DNA of 64,000 nucleotides from positions 49,548,727 through 49,612,726 of the forward strand of contig JAQMRL010000007.1 in the NCBI GenBank assembly GCA_035578175.1, in the 5' to 3' direction. The stretch is from Catonia carolina (taxonomy: Eukaryota > Arthropoda > Insecta > Hemiptera > Achilidae). Shown here one piece after another: positions 12,601 to 27,600 of the stretch. Under the pieces are notes generated by a model. That model did not search any database and had not been told where the DNA came from. It saw nothing but the letters and a program-made list of their open reading frames with translations. Every line of letters begins with the position of its first letter. Position 1 is the first letter of the stretch. The position numbers and the translations under genes are program-made.

Positions 12601-15600
12601 TCACACATTAATACATTAAAATCGATACCATATTATTTTAACAGTATTGAGCTTTCAACTCAGGTTCCTATTATTTTTTACGCGGACATTAGACAGAGTT
12701 ATCTCCTTTGAGAGTAACAAATTTCATTTTACAGCCACACCCTGTGGTGCACGAAGTGAAGGTGTCATTTGCAGGGTGGAAAGTAGATGCTTTTCAGAGG
12801 ACCTGATAAGTATACTTTTTCACTCAGTAAGGAAGGCAGTAGTAAACCATCTCACTCTTCATTTTACTTAGTAAAGCCTCTAGAGGTTTTAACCAGCCTT
12901 TTGGCTGATGACACACAAACAAAAAATGAACAACAATGTGGTGTACATTAATATTCAATTAACTTCCATTTGCTTAATTTTTAAGTTATTTTGTGAAGCT
13001 GCGACTTTATTATTAATATAATAGATTTAATGGTTGAACTAAATTTAAAGTTATATTCTAATGTTTGTTACATAAAATTTTTTATTTATTTATTTATTTT
13101 TGCTGAACGCATTTAAAAATTCCAAGAACAATATTAAAAAAAAGGTGGTGGTAGTAGTATTGACAAGGAAAAGGTGTCAACAAAAAGAAATTTATAAAAT
13201 TGGACTTCTTGAACATAACTGATAATAATTAAAGAAGCGACAATGATGAACAACAAGAATTGTATTTCAGCCCTGGAATAATGTCATAACTGGGTAAAGT
13301 GTTAAATCTGACAGCCTTGGAATTGCAGGAAGCTCAGATTTCAACAATTTCAGTTATAGCAGAATATCTGAGATATGTGGTATAAAAAGATTTCAGGTAG
13401 AACCAAGAGAGAAAATCAGAAGTGAAAGAACCAGAGAACACCCGGGTCAGGAATAACTGAGAAAGGTGCTGGAGGAGAGGCTGCTGAAATGGTTTGGCCA
13501 TGAAAATAGAATACATGTAAGTAGTAAGGACAGAAAGCCTAAACAAATTATGAGACCAAAAGGTCTCAGAGACACATGAGGGCCAGCAGTACAAGGGGCC
13601 TAGGGAAAAAAGATTGTAGACATGGATGAGGAGGTCAATTCAGTCCTTTAACACTGCAGCTCTTCAAGTGACATACTTTTAATTAGACCTTCTCCTCTCA
13701 TTATGGGTCCTAACCAATAACTCTCCTCCTCTGAATGGTTTCCATAAACTTTTTTCCCACACCTTCCACTCAAAAATAATTAAAAGTACTAATTTTATTA
13801 AAATACATACCTCAACTATTTTTAATGAGTGATCTCTAGTAGCTGCACTTTGAATTCTCCACCTGTACAAAAAAAATTATAGGTTAAAAAAACATCACCT
13901 TAACCCTCGGGGGCAGAATTATAATGCTTTTCACGGTTGACGAGCTCTGCTGTTCCACGCATTTAGACCAATCAGAATGTTTGCCAATGTTGTCAGATTG
14001 TATGAATGTTTCAGCCTGACAAACATTACGCGCGCATGCATATAAGAGCCCCAGTAGTTCACTCGTGTCTTGCATCTCGTACTGAACACATTGATCACAG
14101 AGCGCGTCAACATGCAAAACTTTATAATATAATCAGCTGGTTGTATGTTCATAGGTTATAAATTGTTATTGACAGACAAAAAAAAACAGCTGATGAAATA
14201 TATAACAGAGCAACAAGAGCAAGAGTTGGCAATGTTGCTGGCAAGTCATTGGCTAGCTATGAAATGGGTAGGGGGCAATGCTATGTTCAAAGCTTATCAG
14301 CTTTGAAAAATAGTATAGTTTTATGTCAGAGACGCATTTTATTATGGGTTGAGTTAAAACATTTTTTTAAAAAATGTGCTTTCCTGGATATAAAACTACA
14401 TGCTTCTCTCTTTACTTTTAAACAATAATAATGAATGCAGATACATTCGTCTTTAATCCTTAGTGACATGATTTATGTAGATATAGCGAGAGAGCAATAT
14501 AAAACCGAACCCATAACGTAACAGCCGCAGAATTGGTAGGTTATGTTGTAATGAAATTATATGAATGATGCGGATAATTGGAATAAAAAATAACATTAAA
14601 TGTAATTAAAATGTTGCATTTATTTACCTTTTTGTTACAAAAGATGTTCAAAATTACCACCTTGAGCATTGATGCAGTTTAGTGCTCAACTGATCATATG
14701 GAGAGACATCTGACACAAAACATTGTTGTCAACTGATGGTTGTTTATTTAATTTGGTATTCATAACTAGTGCAGAGCATTCACTGTTTCAGCCAGTCATC
14801 GTGATCATGGTGACAGTGATTTTGCATTCACCGTTACTTTTAATAATTACTAGTGATTTAGTAATAACTGTGTATATACTTAGTATATTTTTCAGTGTTT
14901 ATCATGAAATAATAATAATGTTTTCAGTTGTTATTTCATGATAACTAAAGTTTTTATAAATTAAAAAATGGGCTACATATATAACTAAAATAAAAATTTA
15001 GCCTAAAACTGATTAACACAAGGTATCTTAAATTAGTAATAAAAAGAACATTTTGTATAAAAAGAGAAAGTACAAGAAATAATTTACAACTGAAAAAATT
15101 AACAACACACAATATAAATAAAATAGCTAGGTAGAACACGGCGTGCAATAAAAATAACACTGTAATGTAATTTTGTTACCGCGATCAGAAATGTAAAGGA
15201 ACTACCCTCATTTTGTTTAGTCTAGTAGATGAAAAACATAACAAGGGGAAGAGACTGAGAGAGGAAGAGAGAAAGAGTGAGAGAGAGAAGAGTGCGTAAA
15301 AACTGAAGTAAAAAAGAATGGACATGCCGGTTATCAAAGGAGAGCACTAAGCCCAGTGAACAGACCAACATATTTTACGTCCTTATTATAGGGGCCTTAA
15401 AGAAGAGCAAGCATATTTTGTCGTTTTGTCTATTAACTGTGAACAGTGAATGAGTGAGGGAATTTTTTCACTAGTTACTAAGGTAAAGCATTCGTTCTGT
15501 CTTAAAAGTGACAGTGAACAGTGAATGAGTAAATAACTGATTTTTGTAAAAATGATTGGGCGAACGAGAGGTCTGTTACTCTTCTATCTATAGAATTACG

Positions 15601-18600
15601 GTCGCCGTGTCGTCCTGCTTTACAACAGTGAACAGAGAATGGGTAAGCGATCTTTGTAACAGTGACTGCGGAACGAGAGGTCTGTACTATACCTGTAGAA
15701 GTATGGTGAACATTCGCCGTGTCGTCCTGTCTTTCAGTGACAGAAGAGTAAGTGATCTTTGTAACAGTGACTGGGGAACGGTTACTCGCCTATCTGAATA
15801 ACTGTGGTCACCGTTAATTATAAGTAACCGTGACTCATTCACAGTGACAGTTCTTTTGTCTCTTCTCTATTTGTAACAGAACCTGTTGTATGCAATTTTT
15901 TAACTAAATTGTGTATGCTACTCTTTGCTGGGATACTTGCATTCAGAAATTTTTCTACGAATACATTATGTGTTTCTTCACACAATTGAAAACAAATATA
16001 GGCCTAAACTAAAGCTATCCTCTCTGGAATTGAATAAAGCATTTTACATAAACACAACTGCACTCACAATACTGTAAGGCAGAGACATGTATACTGCACT
16101 GCAACCATTGAATTGAAATGTAACCATGTGCCAAACAATCAGAAGTGACACACAACAATCAGTACTACCACTACTTGGGAGTGAAAACATTGTGGGGTAG
16201 CGGTTACGTTATGGGTTTAATTTTATTACTCATCTGGTATCTGTTAATAGAACTGATTGGAAAAAATATTTGTACATCGAATTGCAGAATAAAAGGTAAA
16301 AACAAATGTACAAGTGAAAAAGTTGTTAAACCCTTACACACCTTAATGCCCAATAACACTCATTCGTCATCATCTTTCTTTAAACTCAATTATCTCCGCA
16401 ACTATTCATTATTTTCTAACGGGTTTAGTTTTATAAGATAGAGACTTTTTTCTACTTTCATTTGATGTATCTTGCATATTTGGACGATGAAAATTGACGA
16501 CGTGGTGTTACGCGAAAAAATGTATTCTTTTTTGAACAGCCAGTACTAAAATTTAAACGTTTTTATCCATAACTTTTCAACAAACATACCTATTTGTTTG
16601 GGAATGACATCACCAGTTAGTTTAAAATGTAACAATCGTAATCAATAAATTAAAAGTGCCGGCAACAAATTTTATGACTTTAAAATCGAACAAAGAAGGT
16701 TAACACTACTCGTCTCATCTACCCCTTGGTTAAACCTTACAATTAACGTTAAAATAAACGATAACATATTTTGATTTATGCTATCCTGTTTAGAAACGGA
16801 TAATACACATAGCAACATGCGTAGAAGAGATAGAACTTGATGACACCACATTATTTTGGCCATTTTTTCCATCCAGCACGTTACTTTGTTGAACAAAAAG
16901 TGTGATATCTTTTGAATGCGTCTATCAATTAGCAATATCTAAACGTAATTTTTTTCGCAATGAATTGCTTTATTTATGTATATATATATATACATAGGAT
17001 ATATATATAGCTAAACATATGGTTTTGTATTTTTTACTGATTTTGTGACACTTTTTCGTACGTAAAGTGACATTACTAAAAGAAAATATTTTTTCTTAAA
17101 TTTCAATTTTTATTTTGGTCGTAAATAAAAATGGAAAAATTTGGTTTAAACATTATTTTTTAATAACAAATTCTTTATAAATAAATGGTAATTTTTTGAA
17201 ATTTTTAGAAATGAAACTGAATGAAATAAAAGAGTTTTTATTAGGCGTAAAATGACAGTCCTCGTGATCGTTAAAAACTCTGTTCTCGTCGGGTTAATAG
17301 AACTGACTGGAAAAAATATTTGTACATCGAATTGCATAATAAAAGGTAAAAACAAGTGAAAAAGTTGTTAAAAGAAATATCATGATTAAATTGGGTGAAC
17401 GTAATACACATAAGTAGTAACAAAGTAGGCATGACTGAACCCAGCTTCTCCAAATGCGAATTTCAGGGAATATTTTGACATAATTTTGATGACAAATTTA
17501 GTGAAAAATGTTTTTGATTCAAGTTGTAAACGTGCAGATATTTTCGCTGAACGACCACAACCATTCAATACCGTATGCGGATATAACTGCAAAACGATGA
17601 GTGGTAAAATTTTTTTGGCAGATATACCTGTCAATAATCTGGAAAGAGTCACTTACTTATCAGTGAGTTTATTTCATGATAACTAATTAGTATATTTATT
17701 CATAAAGTAGATTTTATGAGAATTGTCGGCTTCTACTGGAGAAAGTATATTTAAAAAATAATTGAACAACATTTTTACCAATCATCCAAAGTAAATATTA
17801 TTTCTGTACTGTTCGAAGGTTCTTTACTTCTGAAAATTAGCATTAGTATTCTTGGTAATACCTACATGAAGTAAAGTGTAAATTGAAACCAGAAGAAACA
17901 GTAAACCAATTTACTTAATGCATCTCTCTTTGGTTAGTAATAAGGCTGTGCACAGCATGAGCTTAGTTGCTCGCATATTTTGTATCTTTTAAAGGTCTAG
18001 ACCTAAATATTTATAAAATATATGAAACACTTTTAAACCATAGCTTATATAGCTGAAGGAAATACCTTCTATAGCCTTTAATACTTTACATAGTTGAAGC
18101 TTAAATTACCTCGGAAGAAACAGCAATGGAGTTAAGCAATAATGAATTATTCTGGAATGTTGAATGAATAAGCCAAGAATATCAGTAGCCAACGGTATAT
18201 TTGGAGTTGCACCACGGGTCTGCCACATCATGTATAGTTTCTTTTGATGATCTGAAAGATACAGAATGGAGACAATTTTTAGATATAGTAAAAATGATAA
18301 AATATACAGTGAAATATATCAGTATGCTCACAGTTAATACAAATTCCTGGTTAATATATTTTTTTTATGATGCCTTTAAAGCAGTGTTTCGCAACCGGTG
18401 GTCCGCGGACCAAAGGTGGTCCGTGAGAGTCTGGTGACTACTAATAAAAAAGTAATATTTTCCCGTGATTAAATCAAAGTTACGATTTTCATTGAACAAG
18501 ATTAAGTAAATACATTCAAGATTCAGATTAAGTAAAGGTAGAAGAGTTGTGGTGTAAGAAAGCCCTGGGCTTCCCCAAGATTCGGCAAGTAGCTTTGCGG

Positions 18601-21600
18601 TATCTTATGATTTTTTCAACCACTTATTTGTGTGAGCAGTGGTTCTCTAGTTTATTGTTAATTAAAAACAAACAATGAAATCGGCTAAGTGTAAGCAGTG
18701 ATTTGAGAGTAGCTCTTAGCAAGAGCCTAAAACCTAGAATTCCTCAGCTAGTCAGAAAGAATCGTGCACAAAAGTCGCATTAAAATTTTCATTTCATTTT
18801 TAATTCATTTTTTAATTTTTATTGTTATTTTCGACTAAGTAAATTCTGTATTCCTTATTTTATTAAAAGACAATTTACAATTTAAATATTTTTACTTTTT
18901 GTGATGTACAATGTACCCTACTTTCTGAAAATAACAATATATGTTTATAATAATAGTTTTTTAATTAATAATAATAGTTTGTTTCTGAAAATTTGTTTTA
19001 TTTAATCACCTTTTAATTTGGTTACAACTGAAAAGATATATGCAATAATGTAATGGGTGGTCCATGGTGGTTCACTTTCAGGCTGAGTGGTCCGCAGACC
19101 ACTACGGGTTGGGAACCACTGCCTTAAAGTAAGCACAAAAAAGTATGTAGATTCTTCTTAAACACACCACATTCTGTTTTTTGTGGTTTAGGTCTTCAGC
19201 CGAAAGGCTGGACCTCTAGAAACTTTACCAATTAAAATGAGGAGTGGAATGGTTTACAATTGTCATCCTCAATGAGAGGAAAAGTATGGTTATCAGCATC
19301 CCAGGGCCTCTCAAAAAGGATCTACTTTACACCCTACAAATGACACCTTCACTTCATTTACCACAAGGTCTGGCTATTGACTAGTGTCTTTTACCTCTTC
19401 TGTTCTTGAATACTTCAGTTAAATGATTAGCTGAAAATATGAGGAGAAGCAGAAATATTTTTTGTAGCCATGTTGGGATGGAGTAGTTTTGGCCAACTGT
19501 GATAAAGTGAGAATACAACACACAACTTTACATGGTGAATAGGTATTGAAGTACAATACCTAGCATGAGCCGCTAGGCTGCAAAAATTTGAAAGTTTATT
19601 TACTTAATTTTTTATGCTCTACAAGATAGAGTAGGCGCCATGTTTGCTGAAATTCTTGGTCAGGCTGTTTCACGTAAAAAAATTGTTTTTTTAATATTGC
19701 GGCTTTAATATGCATTTTAGTGCAAAAATTTATATAATAAAAGTTGTAGACAATTTAAAATCCTACAACTTTTATTTCAAACATTTTTTTGTATAACGCT
19801 TAGTTTAGCGGTAATTAGCAATTTTCTGTTCTTTCTCACGAAAACGTGTGAAAAATCAATTTTTTTAAGATTTCGGCCTTTGTATGCACTTTACGACAAA
19901 AGTTTATTTAATCAAATTTATAGAAAATTAAAAGATCTACAACATTTATATTTATTATATTTATTTATTTATTTACATTATATCTATTTAAAACATTTTT
20001 CTCTACAGAGCCTAGTTTAGCGTGAAAGAGTGATTTTCCGTATTTTTAAGCCAAACTGAGGTCGATTTTCATTTTGGGTGTTTCACTCATAATTAAAGTA
20101 AGGTTATGTTTTTTTAAGTTTAGTTTTTTGTTTATTACTAATGTTAGGTTATATTGGTCATTATTTGAATTGGCAAGAGAAAGTTGTGTGAGTGTTTCAC
20201 ACCAGATTTTTTTGACTAGTAATGTAGACAATACAACTCATTGGGGGAAAATATTTGATAAAAAAGTTATAAACATTATAAAAAAAACTATACATATTAA
20301 TTCCTTACCTCGTTTTTCTAGATTTTTAGTTTCTATAAGTTGCTGAGTATTTAAAACAACAGGATCATATGAAGTAACTCTTTTAATATTTAAAGGTTTA
20401 GCATCTCTGAAGACTTCACACAATTGTGATATATTTACTCCTGGATTACGTTGCATTTTATTTCCATGTACAGAAAAACTGACTAGATGATCAACATCTG
20501 CAATTAATGCTGAACTTTGACCACCCTACAAACATATATATATATATTGTTAGAAATTATAGTTTGACATGTTAATATTATAAGAGTATGAACATCATTA
20601 TAATACTAAAAAATACAAATAGTTTATATCATCCTAGCACATAAAGTTCCCACCAAACATCTTCATTTTCTTTTATACAGGAGGCCCTGGATAATCCGAA
20701 CTAATAAAATCTGCGACTGTTCGAATTATCATGGGTTCCATTAAACAGAACAGGGTAGAATATTAAGAAGAGTTTTGGAAGCCAAAATAAGTTCCGTATC
20801 TCATTCCATTTTTCTGCAAACAACACTTCTATTACGGTATTGATACAAACATTTTAAAAATTAATTTCATTATGGTTTCTTCAAAAAATCAGCGATTTTT
20901 TGAAGTTCGTGATTTTTCTACTGCATCTTTTCGTATTTGAGGCAATAAAAGTAGTTTTCACGGTGGAATGTCATTCTCTGTTGCTCACAGAATACAAGTA
21001 TTAAAACATTTTATTACGTCTTAATGTTTTATGCTCATTGTGCGTAGAATATGTATCTATACACATAAGCATGAGTCACTGTACTTCTGCTACAGTACTG
21101 CATTGGTGTATTTATTCCATTATATTGATATTCTTAAGTCAAATTGATCTTACGATGTGAGGCAATTAAGTTCCAGGAATTGGCAACACTGCCTTGTTTC
21201 TGAACATATGACTCAAAATATTGGACCTTCCTTTTATTGCAGTTGAAGTTCGAAGTCGATAGCACGTTTAGTTTGTGTTTTATGCGTGTTTTTCATAAGT
21301 AACTTTTTTAGTGGCATCGTGAAAATGAGTGACTCACATTACAAGCAATGTGTTGTGATCCAATTTTTAGTGAAATCTGGCAAAAACCCCTTGGCAATCC
21401 TCCAGGTGGTGTACGGAGGCGAGTGCATGTTGAAAACGGGAGTGTTCGAATGGGTGAAACAGTTCAAGGAGGGGCATGAATCGGTAGATGATGATATGCG
21501 TGAAGAAGCTCCTGTCACCTCTCGTACTGATGTGAATGTCAACCGTCTGCACCCACTGATCACATCTGATCAGTGCCTAAGCATTCATGCCTTGTCTGAT

Positions 21601-24600
21601 GATTAAAAATCAATAAAAAAACCATTCACAAGATGTTAAATGAGAATTTGAACACGCAAAAGATTTGCGCAAAGATGGTGCCTAAATTCTCACCCATGAA
21701 CAGAAACACAAGTGAAAATCGATCCGTGAGGATTTGTCTCGCATTCAGAGCAACGGCAGAGATTGGATGAGTTGGGTAGTCACTGGAGATGAGACCTGGA
21801 TATTTGAGTATGACCCCGAGACCCGTAAACAAAGTTAGCAGTGGGTTGAAAAGGGTGGGGAGTGGCCAACATCCAGTCACTGATGTTGGCCAGTCAGTGA
21901 CGTTCCAGTCACTGTCCGGCCAGTTCTATGTTGGTGTCCTGGAGTGGCTGTGAGCACACATACATTTACATGTGCGACTTGAACTCGCCGAGAACTGCTG
22001 GATCTTGCACCACAACAAAGTGCTGGCCCATTCGTCGTTCATTGTGCAAGAGTTCTTGGTGAAAAAAGCCATTCCAACATTGCTGCACCCAGCCTATAGC
22101 TCTGATATCGCCCTCTGCTACTTCTTATTCCCCAAAATGAAGTCGCACGTCAAGGGAACTCATCATAGCGGCGTACAGAAGGTCAAGGAAGCTGTAACCA
22201 CAGTGCTGAATGGAGTAACTTTGGAGGATTCCAAGGGTGTTTCAAACTGTGGGAGCAACGTTGGAATTGTTGTGTAGACTCAGAGGGTAACTATTGTGAA
22301 GGTCGATAATAAAATTTTGCTCGTAACTTAATATGCTTGTGTTTTATTGATAAATTCTCGGAACTTAACTGACAAACCTCGTATTATTTATTTTTAAGTT
22401 AAAATAAATTGATGCAGTATTCCTGGACTGTATAGTACTTAAAATATAAATTTACTGTAGAACAATGTGACCAGGCAACTTTTTGGCCCTATACTGCAAC
22501 CTTTTATTTGGGGAGTTCAGATTATCCAGGTTATCCTGTAGTCCAACAACTGCCTTGCTAAAGATCTAAACAATCTCTGCAGTATCTATTGACATCTGCC
22601 GAGCAGTGCAACCCTCTAAACCGTACATCAGCTGATTTATGGGCATTGATGAGACATCTCGCAAAATGTAGTTTGAACATTGGTGCGCTATAGATCTATA
22701 ACTGTTGCATCCAACATTCTAATAAGTACAGTAGTCCCTGCTTATACTGAACTTTCAGATATAATATGGGTTGAACTATGTCCCTGCATAATTTTATCCT
22801 TTTTTTACAGAATTTAAAAATACAGTATTGTATATATTTTTTAATTTGGTTTTAAAAACATATTTTTGAAACACATTATGCAAATTACAATTTGTCTACA
22901 AGATGTATTTTAAGCTACACTGTACTGTATATAGTATGAGGGATGCCTTTTATATTTCGGGAATGGATGATACTGGTGCTTTCATCCGTTAGCCAATGTC
23001 GCTAACACAAAGTTCGACTTTTTGTCGCTAGAATACATGCGCTGTTGCTTGTACAGTTCTTATTTGTGTTGTTTACAGAGTGACTTGCAATATTCATCCC
23101 GGTCAAAAATGGAATCAAGTCGTGAACATGTTCGTGCGATTATTTTTTACAACTTTTGACGTGGATTATCTCAACAACGGTGCGTCGATGAACTTAATTG
23201 AACATTTGGCGATGAAGCACCATCAAAAACGACTGTATATCGGTGGTACATGGAATGCAATCGTCACTGTGATTCACTCAGTGACAAATTTCGTGAAGGT
23301 CGTCCAAAATCGACTGTTGTTCAAAAAAAATATTGATGCTGGCGTGAACTGATTTTGCAAGATCATCATTTAACATATCGTGAGATTACAGCATCCTTGG
23401 GCATTAGTGGGACCAGCATACATTCAATATTGCATGAACATTTGGGCACCAAAAAGATTTGTTCGGGTTGGATCCCACATAATTTGACAATTGCTCAAAA
23501 AAAGGCTCTAGCCAATTGGTCTAAAGAAATGCTCATGAAATATGTTAGCGGCAGGCACTTCAAAACAAATTTATGACATCGTTATGGGTGATAAATCATG
23601 GACATAAGCCTATGAACCCAAAAGTAAACAGCAGTCGACCATATGGGTTTTTCAAGATGAGTCATATCCAACAAAAGTTTTTCATGCATGAAGCACTTCC
23701 AAGCAAATGGTTACTGGCTTTTTTTTAAAAAAAACCGGGCATGAGGCAACTGTACCACTAGTGGAACGTCGGATGGTCAATTCTGAGTAGTACACAACCA
23801 TTTGTTTGCCAGAAGTTTTTGGAAAAATAAGGGAAACCAACTGTCGAAGATGGATCATTCTCCACCAGGACAATGTGAGCTCTGACACATCAGCTCAAAC
23901 AATGGACATTTTAAGGAAAAAGAAAAAATTGAATTGATGAGTCATCCGCCATCCAGCCCTGATTTGGTACCTAATGACTGCTTTTTATTCCCCCACATCA
24001 AAAATAAAATAAGTGGTCAACGATTTTTGACGCCTGAAGAAGCAGTTGAAGCATTCAAAATGGGTGTTTTGGAGGTACCTCAATTGGAGTGGAAAAAGTG
24101 TTTCGAAAATTGGTTCAAGCACATGCAAAAGTGTATTGATCATCATGGAGAATATTTTGAAAAACAAAAAAGCCATTTACGTTAATTATTTTCTTATTTT
24201 ATTCACTATTCCCGAAATATAAAAGGCAACCATAGTATTTAGCTACATACTTTAAAATTGTACCTAAATTTACCTTAGCTTTTTATTTGTACGCAATACA
24301 TAGTTTTAGGGTTTTTTAATTACAATTTGATGATATTGGCTGCTGTAACACTCATAGGGGCAAAGTACGTTTTGCAGTAAGTATAAAAATTCCTGACTTC
24401 GTTTATACTGTGGTATGTGATATAACACGGGACAGTGAATGACACCCTACACCCGCGTTATAACTGGGGACCAATGTTTTGGGCTTGGCTATTTGATCCA
24501 CTGTGTGTGCCTTTCAATTTTAGACTTCATGAGTTATTTTGTAACTGTTCCTTTTTGTTACAATAAAGGTGGATGCCACTAAGTCGAAATTAAACCCTCC

Positions 24601-27600
24601 AAAGGGTTTCACAGAAGCAAGGTGTAGTAAAATATTAAAGCGCACTGTTGCATATTACTGACCAGGTTTTCTTCAGAGTGTATAGGTAAACCTATAAAAC
24701 ATTTCAATTTAACCTCTGTATCTCGTGATTTCACGTAGTGCCTCACATCCTAAGTAAACAAAATTATTAATTAAAATAAGATAGAAAACTATACCTGACT
24801 GGATTTTCTAGTAGATGGCTGATTATGAAATAATCCCATTTTCTGAGCTAATATACTGGTCAATAAATTGCATCTGCCACTTAACCAATGACCAAGACTT
24901 ACAATGTGCTTTTTAATGGAATCGATTCTTTCCTTAGCCCAATTATAAGTATATATTGTTATCTGGAAAAATACAAAATAAATAAATACATCAATAAACT
25001 GAATTATCATTTATAGATATACAAGTGTGTCGCAAAAGAACCGACCTACCTTCAAATCTCTGCGTCAATGTTTGTAGCGACCTCTATGAGGTACAAGCGT
25101 AACCAGCATCTTCTCATGAAGTCACCAGATGCCGCAGTTACCACCAGAATCTGTTAGTTCAAACGCAGTGTGTCTTTTCATGGAGTGCTTTGCTTAAGTT
25201 TATCAAATTTTTTTATCGTTGAAATGATGGAGAGATCATATCAATGAATTTGCATCAAGTTTTGCTACAAACTCAAAAAAATTTGTGCAGAAATGATTGA
25301 AATGATGCACAAGGGCTTTAAAAATGGCTGCATGTCTGTTGACAGTGACCTGCATTTTTGCTGACCTTCGACCACAATAACACCGGAAAATGCCGAGCAT
25401 GTGCAACCTGGGATTAAAGAAGATTGTCATTTGACTGTACACAAACTATAAAGTGATATTGAAATTCTGAAAACAGTGTTTCAAAACTGTTAACCAATAA
25501 TTCGGCAAAAGTCACGTGTGTGCAAAATTCATTCCAAAATTACTCACAATAGATCAGAAAAACCTTCGCTTCGAAACTGCTCAGCATAACTTGGAAGTGG
25601 TCACTAATGATGAAAATGTGTTTAAAAAGATAAATACTGGTGATAAATCATGAGTTTACAGTTATGATCCCAAAACAATACAAAGTCTTCATAATGGAAG
25701 CTTCCATCCAAGCCACGACTAAAAACAGCATCAGTCAGAGCAATGTCAAGGTAATGTTGATTGTTTTTTGATTATGAAGGTGCATCATAAATATACTCTA
25801 AAGATCAGACAATCAACAAAGAATTTTGTCTTGAAGAAGATTCTGTGACGCAGTGAGAAGAAAATGGCCACATTTTTGGGTAAGTGGCAGCTGACATTTT
25901 CACCACGATAATGTGCCAGCACATTTATCAAACACTGTGCAACAGTTTAGCTTTAGCCTCGGTACAGTCCCGACATAGGCCCCTGCGACTTTTGGCTGTT
26001 TCCAAAACTGAAAATTCCACTCAAAGGGCACCAGTTCGATGACATAGAGACGACTGAGAAGAATGCGAAGAGAACACTTAAGACCATTCCAAAAACTGGA
26101 TTCCAGAACTGTTTTAGAAAAGTTAAAAGGCCGATGGAAGTCTGTTGTACAGTCAAATGGGGTTACTTTGAAGGATGCCATGAGCTGGATGACAAAGAAT
26201 AATGTCAGCGCGGAGATTTCAAGGTAGGTCAGCTACTTTCAGAACACACCTTGTACATACAAAAGCCCTTGATCACTAATGAGTGACTCATCACTTCCTA
26301 CTCACCTTGAGAACTGAAATTAATTACATTTGTTCTAAAGGGGTAAAAAAGGGAGACTACCCAAAAGCAATACATATGATTTTTATATTTCTTAGAAAAA
26401 TACAGTTACAAATGCTGGCATGCATATTCTACAAATGAAACTAAGGGAAAGTAAAGCATTCAATTTCTACTAGTCTTGGGTCGGTACAGGATTGTTTTGT
26501 TTCTAGTACAATTTGGTACAAGAACTGAACAGTATTAATACAAAATACTTGATACCTTTAGTGTTTAGTACCGATACAAAAATACCAATTGAGCAAAGGA
26601 AGATTATTATTTTTGCTGTACATGGTTCTGTCACAACTAATAACAAGGAGAATTGTAGGAGACTGATATGTTGGACCCAATCGATACAAACAAATACTAG
26701 GAACTAAACTGCTACTGCAGTTCTTAGGGTAAGCGCACAGTGAACGCTGGTCGCAGGTACTGATTCACGGTGGCGAACGCGCAAGGTAAGAGCATGTAAC
26801 AACACGCTTAACCTTCACTCAGTTGTGGGTATTCAACGTGGGTTCCAGTAGCAGCAGTGCTGATGAATTATTCCTAATGGAAAATGCCTATACAAAATTG
26901 TTATCTTTTAAAGACGATACCGTTAGTGACATGAATAAGAACAGAAAATTGTTTGGCATAATCATCTTTTTCCGCAATTAAAAAAAGATAGACAGATTTT
27001 TTAAATGCATAAGAATGACTCTGGAAACGTTTAATTTTATATTGTCTAAAGTAGAACTCATTTTCAAAAACAATGGTGTAACTTGCACAAGCAACCAATA
27101 TTACTGGAAGAAAGACTTTTGATTACTTTGAAATACATATTTGAACATTTTGACTACCGATATTCAATATTATAAAGCATTGTTTGACCAGTAATAAGCT
27201 TTTAAGTTATTTTTATAAACCTATGTTATAATTAATTAACAAGTGGTTATTATTTACGAATACGTATTACATGACGCCAAGTACACTTAGCAACCTGCTA
27301 GCAAGCAGCAGACAGGTTTATATAAAAAAAACCAGTGAGCTGATATGCGCAGATGACCAGCACGCAGCTTTCTCCACCATTGTTTACTGTGAGACGTCCG
27401 ATTAAAATATAATGGCCTATTCCTACTAGCAGGCTCCCACTTGTAAGCGACCAGCAACCAGCGACCTGCGTCCAGCGTTCACTGTGCGCGTACCTTTAGT
27501 GCTGTGTTTGACCTACTTTTATACCTAATTACTGCAATGGATACCCTCAAGTAAGCATGTACTAATACCAATAATAAGAGTAACAAGATCAAGAACATTA

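Noticed and set aside
13884..14152. Overlapping minus-strand frames of about 75 codons, similar to one at 9592-9843.
   Set aside because: They fall in the two copies of a non-coding inverted-repeat MITE; similarity between them reflects the repeat, not protein conservation.
17386..17686. Overlapping plus and minus frames of 66-88 codons.
   Set aside because: Neither resembles a known family, and no splice or start context supports them.
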